A stretch of DNA of 64,000 nucleotides from Arthrobacter sp. C2 (GCA_024207135.1 CP042428.1:2852001-2916000), one strand, 5' to 3'; positions 1 to 8,256 are shown, counted from the first letter of the stretch. Notes: a model not told the origin generated them from the sequence alone. Program-made: numbers and translations.

Positions 1-4
1 CGCA

Positions 5-838
5 GTGAGCACCGAAGCCACCTCGACCGAGTCCTTCACCGATTCGCACGTGCTGGATCCCGCAGCCACGACGCTCTCGCAGGACGCCATCTCCGCCGAG
101 ATCACCGACATCCACGCCGCCTACCGCCAGTCCGTTGTTGACGGGGCGAAGGCCGAGACGCAGCCGCGCATCGACTTCGCGCCCTACCGCTCCTCGCTGC
201 TGCGACACCCCACCAAGAACTTGCACCACGCGGACCCCGAGACCATCGAGCTGCACTCCCCCGCCTTCGGCGAGCGCGACGTGCACGCCCTGGAGGCCGA
301 CCTGACCATCCAGCACAACGGCGAGCCCATCGGCGAGCGCATCGTGGTGGCCGGCCGCGTGCTCGACGGCGACGGCCGCCCGGTCGCCGGCCAGCTCGTG
401 GAAATCTGGCAGGCCAACGCCGCCGGACGCTACATCCACAAGCGCGACCAGCACCCCGCCCCGATCGACCCGAACTTCACCGGCGTGGGCCGCGCGATCA
501 CCGGCCCCAACGGCGAGTACTCCTTCACCACCATCAAGCCGGCTCCCTACCCGTGGAAGAACCACCACAACGCCTGGCGCCCGGCGCACATCCACTTCTC
601 GCTCTTCGGCACCGACTTCACCCAGCGGATGATCACCCAGATGTACTTCCCGGGCGACCCGCTGTTCAGCCTCGACCCGATCTACCAGGCCATCACCGAC
701 GCGGATGCGCGGGCTCGCCTGGTCGCCACCTACGACCACTCGATCACGTCCCACGAATGGGCCACCGGCTACAACTGGGACATCGTACTCACCGGCAGCA
801 ACCGGACCTGGATGGAAGACGAAGAGGGAGATCACTAA
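5..838 (+). CDS. pcaH: protocatechuate 3,4-dioxygenase beta subunit
   Basis: Beta subunit of the intradiol enzyme that, with PcaG, opens protocatechuate to 3-carboxy-cis,cis-muconate using Fe(III) and O2 in the cytoplasm. The 277-residue product carries the intradiol dioxygenase fold from about residue 60 on. All four expected iron ligands are visible: Tyr143 in GRYIHKRD, Tyr182 in PAPYPWKN, and His195 and His197 in WRPAHIHFS. The start is a GTG five bases from the window edge, so its ribosome binding site cannot be seen and a start further upstream is not excluded. It is the first visible gene of a pcaHGBDC operon; pcaG begins one base after its stop, so translation is probably coupled. Function is certain at family level; the regulator of the operon must lie outside the window. 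Confidence 0.95.
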   Translation: MSTEATSTESFTDSHVLDPAATTLSQDAISAEITDIHAAYRQSVVDGAKAETQPRIDFAPYRSSLLRHPTKNLHHADPETIELHSPAFGERDVHALEADLTIQHNGEPIGERIVVAGRVLDGDGRPVAGQLVEIWQANAAGRYIHKRDQHPAPIDPNFTGVGRAITGPNGEYSFTTIKPAPYPWKNHHNAWRPAHIHFSLFGTDFTQRMITQMYFPGDPLFSLDPIYQAITDADARARLVATYDHSITSHEWATGYNWDIVLTGSNRTWMEDEEGDH

Positions 839-839
839 C

Positions 840-1433
840 ATGACGCAGGCATCCAACACCCAGGCACCCGCGCTGAAGCTCGCCCCCACCCCAGGCCAGA
901 CCATCGGCCCGTTCTACGGCTACGCGCTGCCCTTCGACAAGGACAACGAGCTGGTCAACCAGGCCCGCCCCGGCGCGGTGCGCCTGCACGGCGTGGTCAC
1001 CGACGGTGCCGGCACCCCCATCCCCGACGCGCTGCTGGAAATCTGGCAGGCCGACGAGGCCGGCAACATCGTGGCCAGGGACGGCTCGCTGGTGCGCGAC
1101 GGCTACACCTTCACCGGCTGGGGCCGCACCGCGGTGGACAACGTCGGGCACTACACCTTCACGACCCTGAACCCCGGGGCCACCGAGGAGGGCAAGGCAC
1201 CGTTCATCATGCTCACGGTCTTCGCCCGCGGCCTGCTCAACCGCCTGTTCACCCGCATCTACCTGCCGGAGGACACCGCGGCGCTGGCCAACGACCCGCT
1301 GCTGGCCTCGCTGGACGAGGCCGGGCGCAAGACGCTGGTCGCCACCCGCGAGGCCGACGGTTCGCTGCGCTTCGACATCTCGCTGCAGGGCGAGGGCGAA
1401 ACCGTGTTCCTGTCCTACCCGCGCGAGTCGTAA
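840..1433 (+). CDS. pcaG: protocatechuate 3,4-dioxygenase alpha subunit
   Basis: Alpha subunit of protocatechuate 3,4-dioxygenase, partner of PcaH. The 197-residue product begins with the typical TIGPFYGYALPF segment (about residues 20-31), contains the shared LLEIWQAD intradiol strand, and ends with the family FARGLLNRLFTRIYLPED region. It lacks the paired HxH and the PYPW tyrosine of the beta chain, as expected for the non-iron-binding subunit. The ATG lies one base after the pcaH stop and is preceded by GAGGGAG inside the end of pcaH, which supports this start over longer in-frame alternatives. A 186-base spacer separates it from pcaB, with no gene in it. Confidence 0.94.
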   Translation: MTQASNTQAPALKLAPTPGQTIGPFYGYALPFDKDNELVNQARPGAVRLHGVVTDGAGTPIPDALLEIWQADEAGNIVARDGSLVRDGYTFTGWGRTAVDNVGHYTFTTLNPGATEEGKAPFIMLTVFARGLLNRLFTRIYLPEDTAALANDPLLASLDEAGRKTLVATREADGSLRFDISLQGEGETVFLSYPRES

Positions 1434-1619
1434 CACGCGCACACCTTTTGGCCCCCGCCTGCCGCAGAACTCGCCGTTCCGTCCCCGAACCGGGATGATG
1501 GAAAGTGCGTCTTCCGGCACCGCGGGGGCTTTGGGGTTCACCCCCCAGGGGTTCCCGGGCATTCCCGGAACCGCAGAAGCCACCCGGTCCCACCCCCTCC
1601 CAAGGAGATGCACCAGCGA

Positions 1620-3029
1620 ATGTACCCGGTCGATTACGGATTGCTGACCCCCGCCTGGGCGGCAACACCAGTTGCCGAAGCCGCCTCGGATGCCGCCTTC
1701 GCCCAGGGCATGCTCGACATTGAAGCCGCCTGGGCCAGGGTCCAGGCCGAGGCCGGGCTCTGCAGCCAGGCGGACGCCGATGCCGTCACCGCCATCGCCA
1801 AGGTCGAGCTCTACGACCTGGGCGCGCTGGCCCAGCGCGGGCCCGATGGAGCCAACGCGTTGATCCCGCTGCTGGGCATGATGCGCGAACAGCTCGCCCA
1901 GGCAGGCGCCCCGTCCACCGCGGCGCTGGCCCTGCACCGCGGCGCCACCAGCCAGGACATCATCGACAGCGCCCTGATGCTCCTCGCGTCCCGCTCCATC
2001 GCGGCCATGCGAACCGACCTGCTCGCCGCCGCCGCGGCGCTTTCGGAGCTCGCACTGAAGCACGCCGCCACCCTCTGCGCGGCCCGCTCACTGACCCAGC
2101 ACGCCCTTCCCACCGTCTTCGGGCTGCGCGCCGCCAACTGGCTCGCCGCCCTCACCGCGGCCGGCCGCCAACTCGACGCCGCCGCGGCGTCGCTGCCACT
2201 GCAGTGGGGCGGAGCGGTGGGCACGCTGGCCTCGCTGCACCAGCGCCTGGGCGCGGCCCTGCCCTACAAGTCCGACCACCAGCTCTCGGCCCGCGCCGCC
2301 GAGCTCGCCGCGAACCTCGCCGCCGAGCTCGGACTGGCCGCACCCGCGGCCCCGTGGCACACCGTGCGCCAGCCGGTCCTGTCGCTGGGCTCCGCGCTGG
2401 CCTCCGTGGCCGCGGCAACCGGCACCTTCGGCGCCGACGTGCTCACCGCCTCCCGCCCCGAAATCGGCGAGCTGTCCGAACCCCGCGAGGCCGGCAAGGG
2501 CGGATCCTCGGCCATGCCGCAAAAGCAGAACCCCGTGCACTCGGTGCTGCTGCGCAATGCCGCGCTGGCCGCCCCCGCGCACCTGGCTACGCTGTACACC
2601 GCGGCCGGCACGGCCGTGGACGAGCGCCCCGACGGCGGCTGGCACACCGAGTGGTCCGCCCTGCGCGAGCTGCTGAGGCTGGCCGGCGGCGCCGCGCACC
2701 ACGCTTCGGTCCTGGCCGCGGGCCTGGAGGTGCACCCCGGGGCCATGTCCCGGAACATGGCCCTGTCCGGGGACCTTCTGGTCTCCGAACGCATCTCCAC
2801 CGTCGCCGCACCCCTGGTGGCAGGCGGCAAGGCGGCCGTGCAGGAGCTGGTCCTAGAATCCCTGCGCACCGGCACCCCGCTGCGCACCCTGTTGCAGGGC
2901 GTTCTGCCCTCGGACATGGACAATCAGCTGTTCCTGGACGATCTGCTGGACCCGGCCGGCTATCTGGGTTCGGCCGCCGACTTCATCACCCGCATCCGCG
3001 AAGAGTACACGAATTGGAAGGACTCATGA
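1620..3029 (+). CDS. pcaB: 3-carboxy-cis,cis-muconate cycloisomerase
   Basis: Cycloisomerase that converts 3-carboxy-cis,cis-muconate to 4-carboxymuconolactone, the second ring-cleavage step of the protocatechuate branch. It belongs to the fumarase/aspartase superfamily: the signature GGSSAMPQKQNP sits at about residues 294-305 and the HRGATSQDIIDS segment near residue 107 is the conserved helix of this group. Length is 469 residues from the ATG at 1620. An in-frame ATG at 1608 touches AAGGAG (1602-1607) with no spacer, so 1620 is the better start although its spacer of 12 bases is slightly long. The C terminus overlaps pcaD by four bases (ATGA). Confidence 0.93.
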   Translation: MYPVDYGLLTPAWAATPVAEAASDAAFAQGMLDIEAAWARVQAEAGLCSQADADAVTAIAKVELYDLGALAQRGPDGANALIPLLGMMREQLAQAGAPSTAALALHRGATSQDIIDSALMLLASRSIAAMRTDLLAAAAALSELALKHAATLCAARSLTQHALPTVFGLRAANWLAALTAAGRQLDAAAASLPLQWGGAVGTLASLHQRLGAALPYKSDHQLSARAAELAANLAAELGLAAPAAPWHTVRQPVLSLGSALASVAAATGTFGADVLTASRPEIGELSEPREAGKGGSSAMPQKQNPVHSVLLRNAALAAPAHLATLYTAAGTAVDERPDGGWHTEWSALRELLRLAGGAAHHASVLAAGLEVHPGAMSRNMALSGDLLVSERISTVAAPLVAGGKAAVQELVLESLRTGTPLRTLLQGVLPSDMDNQLFLDDLLDPAGYLGSAADFITRIREEYTNWKDS

Positions 3030-3841
3030 GCATTCCCGCACTGACCCCGTCCCTGCTGCACCAAGCAGCCGACCTCCCCACCCTGGTGCTGGGCCCCTCG
3101 CTGGGCACCGGCTCGCTGGCCCTCTGGGGCCCGGCGGTCCCGTACCTCAGGGAGCGCTTCCAGCTCGTGGCCTGGGACTTGCCCGGCCACGGCGAATCCG
3201 CGCCCTCCACCGGGGACTTCTCGATGGCCGAGCTGGCCTCCGGCGTGATCAAGATGCTCGAGGCGCTGGAAACCGACGGCGTGATTGTCCCCGGGACCCC
3301 GCTGTTCTACACGGGCGTTTCCGTGGGCGGGGCCATCGCGCTGCAGCTGGCCAACGACTTCCCCGGCACCTTTGCCGGGCTGTCTGTCATCTGCTCCGCT
3401 GCGAAGATCGGCACCCCGGAGGGCTGGAGGGAACGCGCCGAACTCGTGGCCAAGGCCGGCACACCGGTGGTCGTCACCGGATCGGCCGAGCGCTGGTTCG
3501 CCCCGGGCTTCATCGAGGCCAACCCTGTCATCTCCACCGACCTCTTGCACAACCTCCAGGACGCGGACCGCTTCGCCTACGCCCACGTCTGCCGCGCTCT
3601 GGCCGGCTTCGACCTGCGCGAGGCACTGCCGGGCATGAAGGATCCGATCCTGGCCATCGCCGGCGCCCACGACGTGGTCTGCCCGCCGGCCGACGCGCAG
3701 TTCATCGCCGAGCACGCCCCGAACGCCCGGGCGGCCACCATCGACACCGTCGCGCACCTGGCCCCGGCCGAGAACCCGGAGGCGACCTCCGCACTTCTCG
3801 TGGAGTTCTTTGCTTCCGCCACCGCGGAGAAGACCGCATGA
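3026..3841 (+). CDS. pcaD: 3-oxoadipate enol-lactonase
   Basis: Hydrolyses 3-oxoadipate enol-lactone to 3-oxoadipate. The 271-residue product is an alpha/beta hydrolase with the nucleophile elbow GVSVGG (Ser99), an acid at Asp216 in GAHDVVCPP and the catalytic base at His244 in TVAHLAPAENP; the oxyanion strand LVLGPSLGTGS is near residues 20-30. The gene overlaps pcaB by ATGA at 3026-3029 and pcaC by ATGA at 3838-3841, so the three are translationally coupled. In many actinobacteria PcaD and PcaC are one fused protein (PcaL); here they are separate. Confidence 0.93.
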   Translation: MSIPALTPSLLHQAADLPTLVLGPSLGTGSLALWGPAVPYLRERFQLVAWDLPGHGESAPSTGDFSMAELASGVIKMLEALETDGVIVPGTPLFYTGVSVGGAIALQLANDFPGTFAGLSVICSAAKIGTPEGWRERAELVAKAGTPVVVTGSAERWFAPGFIEANPVISTDLLHNLQDADRFAYAHVCRALAGFDLREALPGMKDPILAIAGAHDVVCPPADAQFIAEHAPNARAATIDTVAHLAPAENPEATSALLVEFFASATAEKTA

Positions 3842-4245
3842 GCGCCGCCGAGCGCCTCCCCGGCGACAGCTACGACGCCGGTCTGGAGGTCCGCAAGCAG
3901 GTCCTGGGCACCGAGCACGTCGCCCGCGCCACCGCGAACTCGACCAACTTCACCGACGAGTTCCAGGAAATGATCACCCGCTACGCCTGGGGCACCATCT
4001 GGACCCGCGACGGGCTGCCGCGCACCACGCGCAGTGCCATCACGCTGACCGCACTGATCGCCGGCGGCTACTGGGAAGAGCTGGAAATGCACGTGCATGC
4101 GGCCCTGCGCAACGGCATGACCGCCGACGAAATCAAGGAAGTCTTCCTGCAGTCGGCCATCTACTGCTCGGTGCCCGCGGCCAACACCGCGTTCAAGATC
4201 GGCAAGGCAGTGCTGGCCGAATACGAAGCGCAGGACGCCAAGTAG
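3838..4245 (+). CDS. pcaC: 4-carboxymuconolactone decarboxylase
   Basis: Decarboxylates 4-carboxymuconolactone to 3-oxoadipate enol-lactone, so in reaction order it acts before PcaD. The 135-residue length is normal for the stand-alone enzyme. The CMD fold is recognisable from TRSAITLTALIAGGYWEELEMHVHAALRNG (written here as two halves: TRSAITLTALIAGG at about 58-71 and YWEELEMHVHAALRNG after it) followed by MTADEIKEVFLQSAIYCSVP. It lacks the CxxC of AhpD-type peroxidase relatives, which favours the decarboxylase. It is the last gene of the operon; a strong hairpin follows at 4268-4306. Confidence 0.93.
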   Translation: MSAAERLPGDSYDAGLEVRKQVLGTEHVARATANSTNFTDEFQEMITRYAWGTIWTRDGLPRTTRSAITLTALIAGGYWEELEMHVHAALRNGMTADEIKEVFLQSAIYCSVPAANTAFKIGKAVLAEYEAQDAK

Positions 4246-4267
4246 GTACCTGATTCAAGGCAAGGCC

Positions 4268-4313
4268 CCGGGCCCCGACGATTCGGTTGAATTGTCCGGG
4301 GCCCGGCGTGTTT
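4268..4313. terminator. hairpin between convergent pcaC and hxlR-type gene
   Basis: A perfect 10-bp stem, CCGGGCCCCG at 4268-4277 against CGGGGCCCGG at 4297-4306, with a 19-base loop, followed by CGTGTTTTC on the plus strand. It lies in the 68-base space between the end of pcaC and the end of the opposing regulator gene, where a terminator for both is expected. Confidence 0.75.
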
Positions 4314-4730
4314 TCAGGCCGCGCCCGGGTCCTTGTCCGGGCGGGACGGACGCGTGGACGGCGTCTGGACGATCCCATCGGCGTGCTCACCGATCCAGGT
4401 GACCAGGGGAAGCAGCCGCTGGACCAATTCCTGGCCTAGGGCCGTGAGGCTGTAGTCGACGCGCGGCGGGATCACCGGCTGGGCGTCGCGATGGACGAAT
4501 CCATCCCCTTCAAGGGTCTTCAGGGTCTGGGCCAGCATCTTCTCACTGATGCCCTCGGCGCGGCGGCGCAGCTCGCTCCAGCGTTGCGGGCCGCGCGCCA
4601 GCGCCACAAGAATGAGCACGCCCCATTTGCTGGTGACGTGGTCAAGGACCGTCCGGCTCGGACACCCCGCCTGCAAGACCATGACGGATGCGGGTAGTGC
4701 GGGTGGCTGGAGACTGGTGGTTGCCGACAT
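4314..4730 (-). CDS. HxlR/DUF24-family transcriptional regulator (QorR-like)
   Basis: Winged-helix repressor of the HxlR (DUF24) family, 138 residues. The HTH core runs from about residue 33 (SKWGVLILVALARGPQRWSELRR) through SEKMLAQTLKTLEGDGFV, with the wing at DYSLTALGQEL. A single cysteine, Cys23 in AGCPSRTVLDHV, sits at the position where redox-sensing members such as YodB and the corynebacterial QorR carry their sensor cysteine. It is transcribed divergently from a quinone-oxidoreductase-like gene 101 bases away, the same arrangement as qorR/qor2 in Corynebacterium. Known of the family: such repressors release DNA on electrophile or quinone stress. Inference: it senses quinones, plausible beside protocatechuate catabolism. 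The start follows from the ATG at 4728-4730; no strong SD is apparent. Confidence 0.85.
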   Translation of the reverse strand: MSATTSLQPPALPASVMVLQAGCPSRTVLDHVTSKWGVLILVALARGPQRWSELRRRAEGISEKMLAQTLKTLEGDGFVHRDAQPVIPPRVDYSLTALGQELVQRLLPLVTWIGEHADGIVQTPSTRPSRPDKDPGAA

Positions 4731-4737
4731 GACACCA

Positions 4738-4751
4738 ACTTACCTTAAAGT
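4738..4751. promoter_or_regulatory. candidate operator for the HxlR-type repressor
   Basis: An imperfect symmetric element ACTT-N6-AAGT lies eight bases upstream of the regulator start codon, within the 101-base divergent region shared with the reductase gene at 4832. HxlR-family operators commonly contain such short dyads. Placement is the main support; the match is short. Confidence 0.35.
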
Positions 4752-4831
4752 GCGTACTCTCTTTTGGGAAGCAATTTCTCGGGTGCATGGTTGTGATGGA
4801 AGACAGCCAATATTTCCCGAAAGGAAACGCC

Positions 4832-5710
4832 ATGACCATCCTCATCACCGGGGCCACCGGCAAGCTCGGCCGCCTCGTCGTCGAAGCACTCCTGGAGCGA
4901 GGTTTGCATGCGGAACAGATCGTGGCAGGGGGCCGGAACCAGGCCAAGTTGGCAGAACTCGCCCGACTCGGCATCCAGGTCCGCTCCATGGATTATTCAG
5001 ACCCGGCTTCGCTGCGCGAGGCATTTGCCGGCGTCGAGAAGGCTCTGCTGGTCTCGGGCAATGAGCCGGGACTGCGGGTTGCCCAGCACCTCGATGTCAT
5101 CGAGGCGGCCAAGGATGCAGGCGTCCAACTTCTGGCCTACACCAGCATCCCGAATGCCGACACCACCACCATGGTCCTGGCCGCCGACCACCAGGAAACC
5201 GAGCGGGCCCTGCGCAATTCCGGTCTGCCCCATGCCCTGCTGCGCAACGGCTGGTACTTGGAGAACTACACCGCACAGCTGGGGGGATTCCTGCAGCACG
5301 GCTCGGTCTTCGGCAGCGCGGGCGAGGGCCGGCTCAACGGCGCGACCCGCGCCGACCTCGCACAGGCCGCCGCGGCCGTCCTGCTGGCTGACGACCAGGC
5401 GGGAATGGTCTACGAACTGGGCGGAGAAGAATCCTTCAGCCTCGAGGACCTGGCCCGCGAGGTCAGCGCGGCCACGGGCCAGGCGGTGACCTACCAGGAC
5501 CTGCCGGAGGAGGACTTCTCCCACCTGCTCGTGGGTGCAGGCGTTCCCGGAGACTTTGCGAGGATCCTGGCCGACAGCGACCGCGGCATCGCCCGCGGCG
5601 AGCTGCTCGTCGAAGGCAATGCCCTGGCCACGCTGCTTGGCCGCCCCGCCACGACGCTGGGCGAAGCCGTCCGGGCCTCCGCCGGTGCATTGGCCACACA
5701 GCGGGCCTGA
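4832..5710 (+). CDS. NmrA-like NAD(P)H-dependent oxidoreductase (QorB/quinone reductase type)
   Basis: Atypical short-chain dehydrogenase of 292 residues. The nucleotide-binding motif GATGKLG is at residues 7-13, with a GGRNQAKL loop that suits NADP(H) and the NGWYLENY segment typical of the QorB / NmrA subgroup. Known members reduce quinones with NADPH. It starts at the ATG behind AAAGGAAA (4820-4827); a longer in-frame start at 4787 has no SD. It is divergent from the HxlR-type regulator, its likely repressor. Cytoplasmic; no signal peptide. Substrate is inferred from family and context only. Confidence 0.82.
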   Translation: MTILITGATGKLGRLVVEALLERGLHAEQIVAGGRNQAKLAELARLGIQVRSMDYSDPASLREAFAGVEKALLVSGNEPGLRVAQHLDVIEAAKDAGVQLLAYTSIPNADTTTMVLAADHQETERALRNSGLPHALLRNGWYLENYTAQLGGFLQHGSVFGSAGEGRLNGATRADLAQAAAAVLLADDQAGMVYELGGEESFSLEDLAREVSAATGQAVTYQDLPEEDFSHLLVGAGVPGDFARILADSDRGIARGELLVEGNALATLLGRPATTLGEAVRASAGALATQRA

Positions 5711-5799
5711 CCGGACAGGGGCACCAGGAGGCGGGGCGACAGGTCTACCCGTCTCAAGTACGCTCCAAATATGCCAACCCCGTTGCCTTCCCGAAAGAA

Positions 5800-5821
5800 G
5801 CCCCGCCCACCCGGGCGGGGC
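5800..5821. terminator. GC-rich hairpin after the reductase gene
   Basis: GCCCCGCCC (5800-5808) pairs with GGGCGGGGC (5813-5821) around a 4-base loop, about 90 bases after the stop of the reductase gene. No T-run follows on the plus strand, so termination is inferred from stem strength alone. Confidence 0.45.
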
Positions 5822-5843
5822 ATGACCCGGGAAGGAACATCAC

Positions 5844-5995
5844 ATGGCCCATTCGCCTCACCGCCGAAATCGGGGGTGCGCGCTGTGCAAGCCGCACCAG
5901 TGGCGCGGGCAGGGCAAAGCCCGCAAGTCACCTGGCGCGTCAACCGCACCATCGGACGCAAACGGCGCTGGGAACGCCGGACCATGGATGGCTGA
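5844..5995 (+). pseudogene. small basic CxxC protein, apparently frameshifted
   Basis: An ATG at 5844 behind GGAAGGAA opens a reading frame whose product starts MAHSPHRRNRGCALCKPHQW, which resembles the N terminus of a small (about 50 residue) conserved bacterial protein of unknown role with a CxxC motif and a basic tail. After about residue 30 the expected basic tail (VNRTIGRKRRWERRTMDG, stop at 5993-5995) continues in a different frame, one base out, near 5928-5935. In the original frame translation runs on as low-complexity sequence and into the opposing gene. I read this as a one-base deletion in a small gene. The family match is from memory and the function is unknown. Confidence 0.4.
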
Positions 5996-6012
5996 CGCCC
6001 CTTGTCCGATTC

Positions 6013-6059
6013 CGAACGGCCGGCACGGCCTCCTCCGGGGATGCCCTGCCGGCCGTTCG
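6013..6059. repeat. 13-bp inverted repeat
   Basis: CGAACGGCCGGCA (6013-6025) and TGCCGGCCGTTCG (6047-6059) are perfect complements separated by 21 bases. They sit just past the 3' end of the minus-strand gene that ends at 6085 and could act as its terminator, but no T-run follows on that strand. Confidence 0.5.
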
Positions 6060-6084
6060 TCCGGGCGGATGGCACCCGGGAAGC

Positions 6085-7206
6085 CTATTCGGCAACGCGT
6101 GACCATGTACCCTCCCCGGAATTCGCATCCGCACACACCCACGCCGTTTCTTCGCCCCGAAGCGCCACCTCGTCGCTGAACCAATGGGTCTCATCCGGGT
6201 TCCACCCGGCGATCACGCTCGCCCGTTCCGCGCCGACTTCGATGGCTTCGCCGGCCAGCCCCAGATACGCAGCGACCGTCAGGTGCACGCCGTCGTAGCC
6301 GCGGGCCAGCTGCGAGAAATCGGGCATGACCCATGCCCCGACCCGCCCGGTGGTGCGGTACCAGTCGTGGCGCTTCTGCGCCGTGACCTCCATCGGATGG
6401 TCGTGGCACAGCTGCGCCCAGTCGGCGGCCTGCGTGATTTCGAAGATGCGCACCGCTTCCGGCACCTCCACCCGACGGGTCTTGGCCCGCTCCCACCCGA
6501 AACCGTCCTCCACGCACCACAGCCCAACCGGGGATCCGTCCTCGAATGTACCGGTGGAATGCAGCAGCTTTGCCGGCGGCATCGACCACCACTCACCTCC
6601 GTAGTTGGCCGCGGGGTCGGCCGGACGTTCGATTCCCGCGCGCCGCTCCTCTTGCTCCAACGCCTGATGCCAAGCGTCCAGCACCGTTGCCGCAGGTTCG
6701 CCGCTCGGTGCCCACCAATCCGGCGCGTCTTCCTGCTCCCATTGGACTCGCCACTGTTCTCCGGTCGCGGCCGTACGCATCCACCAGACGGCCAACCCGG
6801 ATGCGGCAAGGTGTCCGGCGACCCGCACCAGTTCTTTGCGCACCGGCGCCGAGGCCGCGATCACGTCGGCCCCCTCGGGTGGCTGCCAGTAGCGGGCGGT
6901 ATCGACGCTCCGGGCCAGGACCGTGCGCAGCAAAGCCGCGGTGACGGGCACCAGCCCGGTGGCGGCGAGCAGCTCGGCCACGTCTTCGGCGGTGACGATG
7001 ATTTTCCGGCCCTCCTCGGCGCCGGGCCCGAACAACGACACCGCTTCGCCTCGTGCGACGTCCTCTCGGTAGGAGGCGTAGAAAAGCCCTCCATGCAGCG
7101 GATGTTCGGCTTGGCCCGTGAGCAGGATCGCCTCGGATTCCAGCGCGAACTCCAGCAGCAGCCGCCGGCCCCGCCGACCTCCCAGCAACGCCTCAACCAA
7201 TTCCAT
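6085..7206 (-). CDS. uncharacterised protein
   Basis: A 373-residue soluble protein I cannot place in a family. The start is taken at the ATG at 7206, preceded by GGGAGAG on the minus strand; longer in-frame starts would run into the divergent gene. No signal peptide or membrane segment is visible. The C-terminal third is rich in aromatic residues (EWWSMPPAKLLHSTG, VEDGFGWERAKTRRV, RTTGRVGAWVMPDF, AGWNPDETHWF) and looks like a folded domain; the central part has several WW pairs (AVWWMRT, PDWWAPSG). It is divergent from the D-2-hydroxyacid dehydrogenase at 7297 with a 90-base gap. Codon use matches the neighbours, so it is a real gene. Confidence 0.75.
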   Translation of the reverse strand: MELVEALLGGRRGRRLLLEFALESEAILLTGQAEHPLHGGLFYASYREDVARGEAVSLFGPGAEEGRKIIVTAEDVAELLAATGLVPVTAALLRTVLARSVDTARYWQPPEGADVIAASAPVRKELVRVAGHLAASGLAVWWMRTAATGEQWRVQWEQEDAPDWWAPSGEPAATVLDAWHQALEQEERRAGIERPADPAANYGGEWWSMPPAKLLHSTGTFEDGSPVGLWCVEDGFGWERAKTRRVEVPEAVRIFEITQAADWAQLCHDHPMEVTAQKRHDWYRTTGRVGAWVMPDFSQLARGYDGVHLTVAAYLGLAGEAIEVGAERASVIAGWNPDETHWFSDEVALRGEETAWVCADANSGEGTWSRVAE

Positions 7207-7296
7207 GACCGTTTTCTCTCCCGAAAGGTATGGCCAGCCGTCACATGGCTGCTTGGCTTCCACCGTACCCGGCGTGCCGGGTCCTAGACTGGGGTC

Positions 7297-8256
7297 ATGC
7301 GCATAGCCGTCCTCGATGACTACCAAGACGTTGCCCGTTCCCTGGCGGACTGGGATTCACTGCCCGGGCAGACCGTTTTCTTCACTGCGTTCCTGGGACA
7401 CGAGGATGACGCCGTCACCGCTGCCCTGCGGGACTTCGAGGTGGTGGTGGCCATGCGTGAGCGCACGCCGTTCACCGCCGCGCGCCTGGCCGAGTTGCCA
7501 AACCTCAGGCTGCTGGTCACCACCGGCATGCGCAACGCCTCCATCGACCTGGATGCGGCGCGGGAGTTGGGCATCACGGTGTGCGGCACCGCCGGCAGCG
7601 CGACCGCCGCGGTGGAACACACCTGGGCGCTGATCCTGGCTGCCGCCCGCCAGCTGGATGTGGAGCTGTTCTCGACCGACCGGCCGCGTGCCGCCGGCCA
7701 GCCCTGGCAGCAGACCCTGGGCACCGGGCTGTCCGGCAAGACACTAGGGGTCTACGGCCTGGGCAAGCTGGGCAGCCAGGTCGCACGCATCGGGCAGGCC
7801 TTCGGGATGCACGTGATCGCCCACAGCCAGAACCTCACGGCGGAACGCGCCGCGGAGGTCGGGGCCGAGCAGGTGTCCAAGGAGGGGCTCTTTTCCCGCA
7901 GCGACGTGCTCACCATCCACCTGAAGCTCTCCGAGCGCACCACCGGTGCGGTGGGAGAGGAAGAACTTGCGTTGATGCAGCCCGGCTCGATCCTGGTCAA
8001 CACCTCGCGCAGCGCCATCGTGGATACGGACGCCCTGGTTTTCGCCCTGGACACGGGAGCCCCGTCGCTGGCGGCCATGGACGTGTTCGACGTCGAGCCG
8101 CTTCCGGAGGGCCACCGGTTGCTGCGCACGCCCGGGGTGATTGCCACCCCGCACCTCGGCTACGTGACCGAGGACCAGTTCAGGATCTTCTACACGGGAG
8201 CAGCACAGGACATCGCCGCCTGGGCCGGCGGATCTGCGGTCAACGTGCTCGGCTGA
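7297..8256 (+). CDS. D-2-hydroxyacid dehydrogenase (NAD-dependent)
   Basis: Member of the D-isomer-specific 2-hydroxyacid dehydrogenase family, 319 residues, which interconverts 2-oxoacids and D-2-hydroxyacids. The Rossmann motif GVYGLGKLGSQVARIG lies near residues 150-165. The catalytic set appears as Arg in NTSRSAIVDTD, Glu in DVFDVEPLPEG and His in IATPHLGYVTED. The N-terminal MRIAVLDDYQDVAR start is typical of the uncharacterised actinobacterial branch of this family. The substrate is not predictable from sequence; the neighbours give no pathway. Confidence 0.88.
   Translation: MRIAVLDDYQDVARSLADWDSLPGQTVFFTAFLGHEDDAVTAALRDFEVVVAMRERTPFTAARLAELPNLRLLVTTGMRNASIDLDAARELGITVCGTAGSATAAVEHTWALILAAARQLDVELFSTDRPRAAGQPWQQTLGTGLSGKTLGVYGLGKLGSQVARIGQAFGMHVIAHSQNLTAERAAEVGAEQVSKEGLFSRSDVLTIHLKLSERTTGAVGEEELALMQPGSILVNTSRSAIVDTDALVFALDTGAPSLAAMDVFDVEPLPEGHRLLRTPGVIATPHLGYVTEDQFRIFYTGAAQDIAAWAGGSAVNVLG

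Noticed and set aside
789-2063. A 424-codon minus-strand frame across pcaG and pcaB
   Set aside because: Antisense of two certain genes; low-complexity product without motifs.
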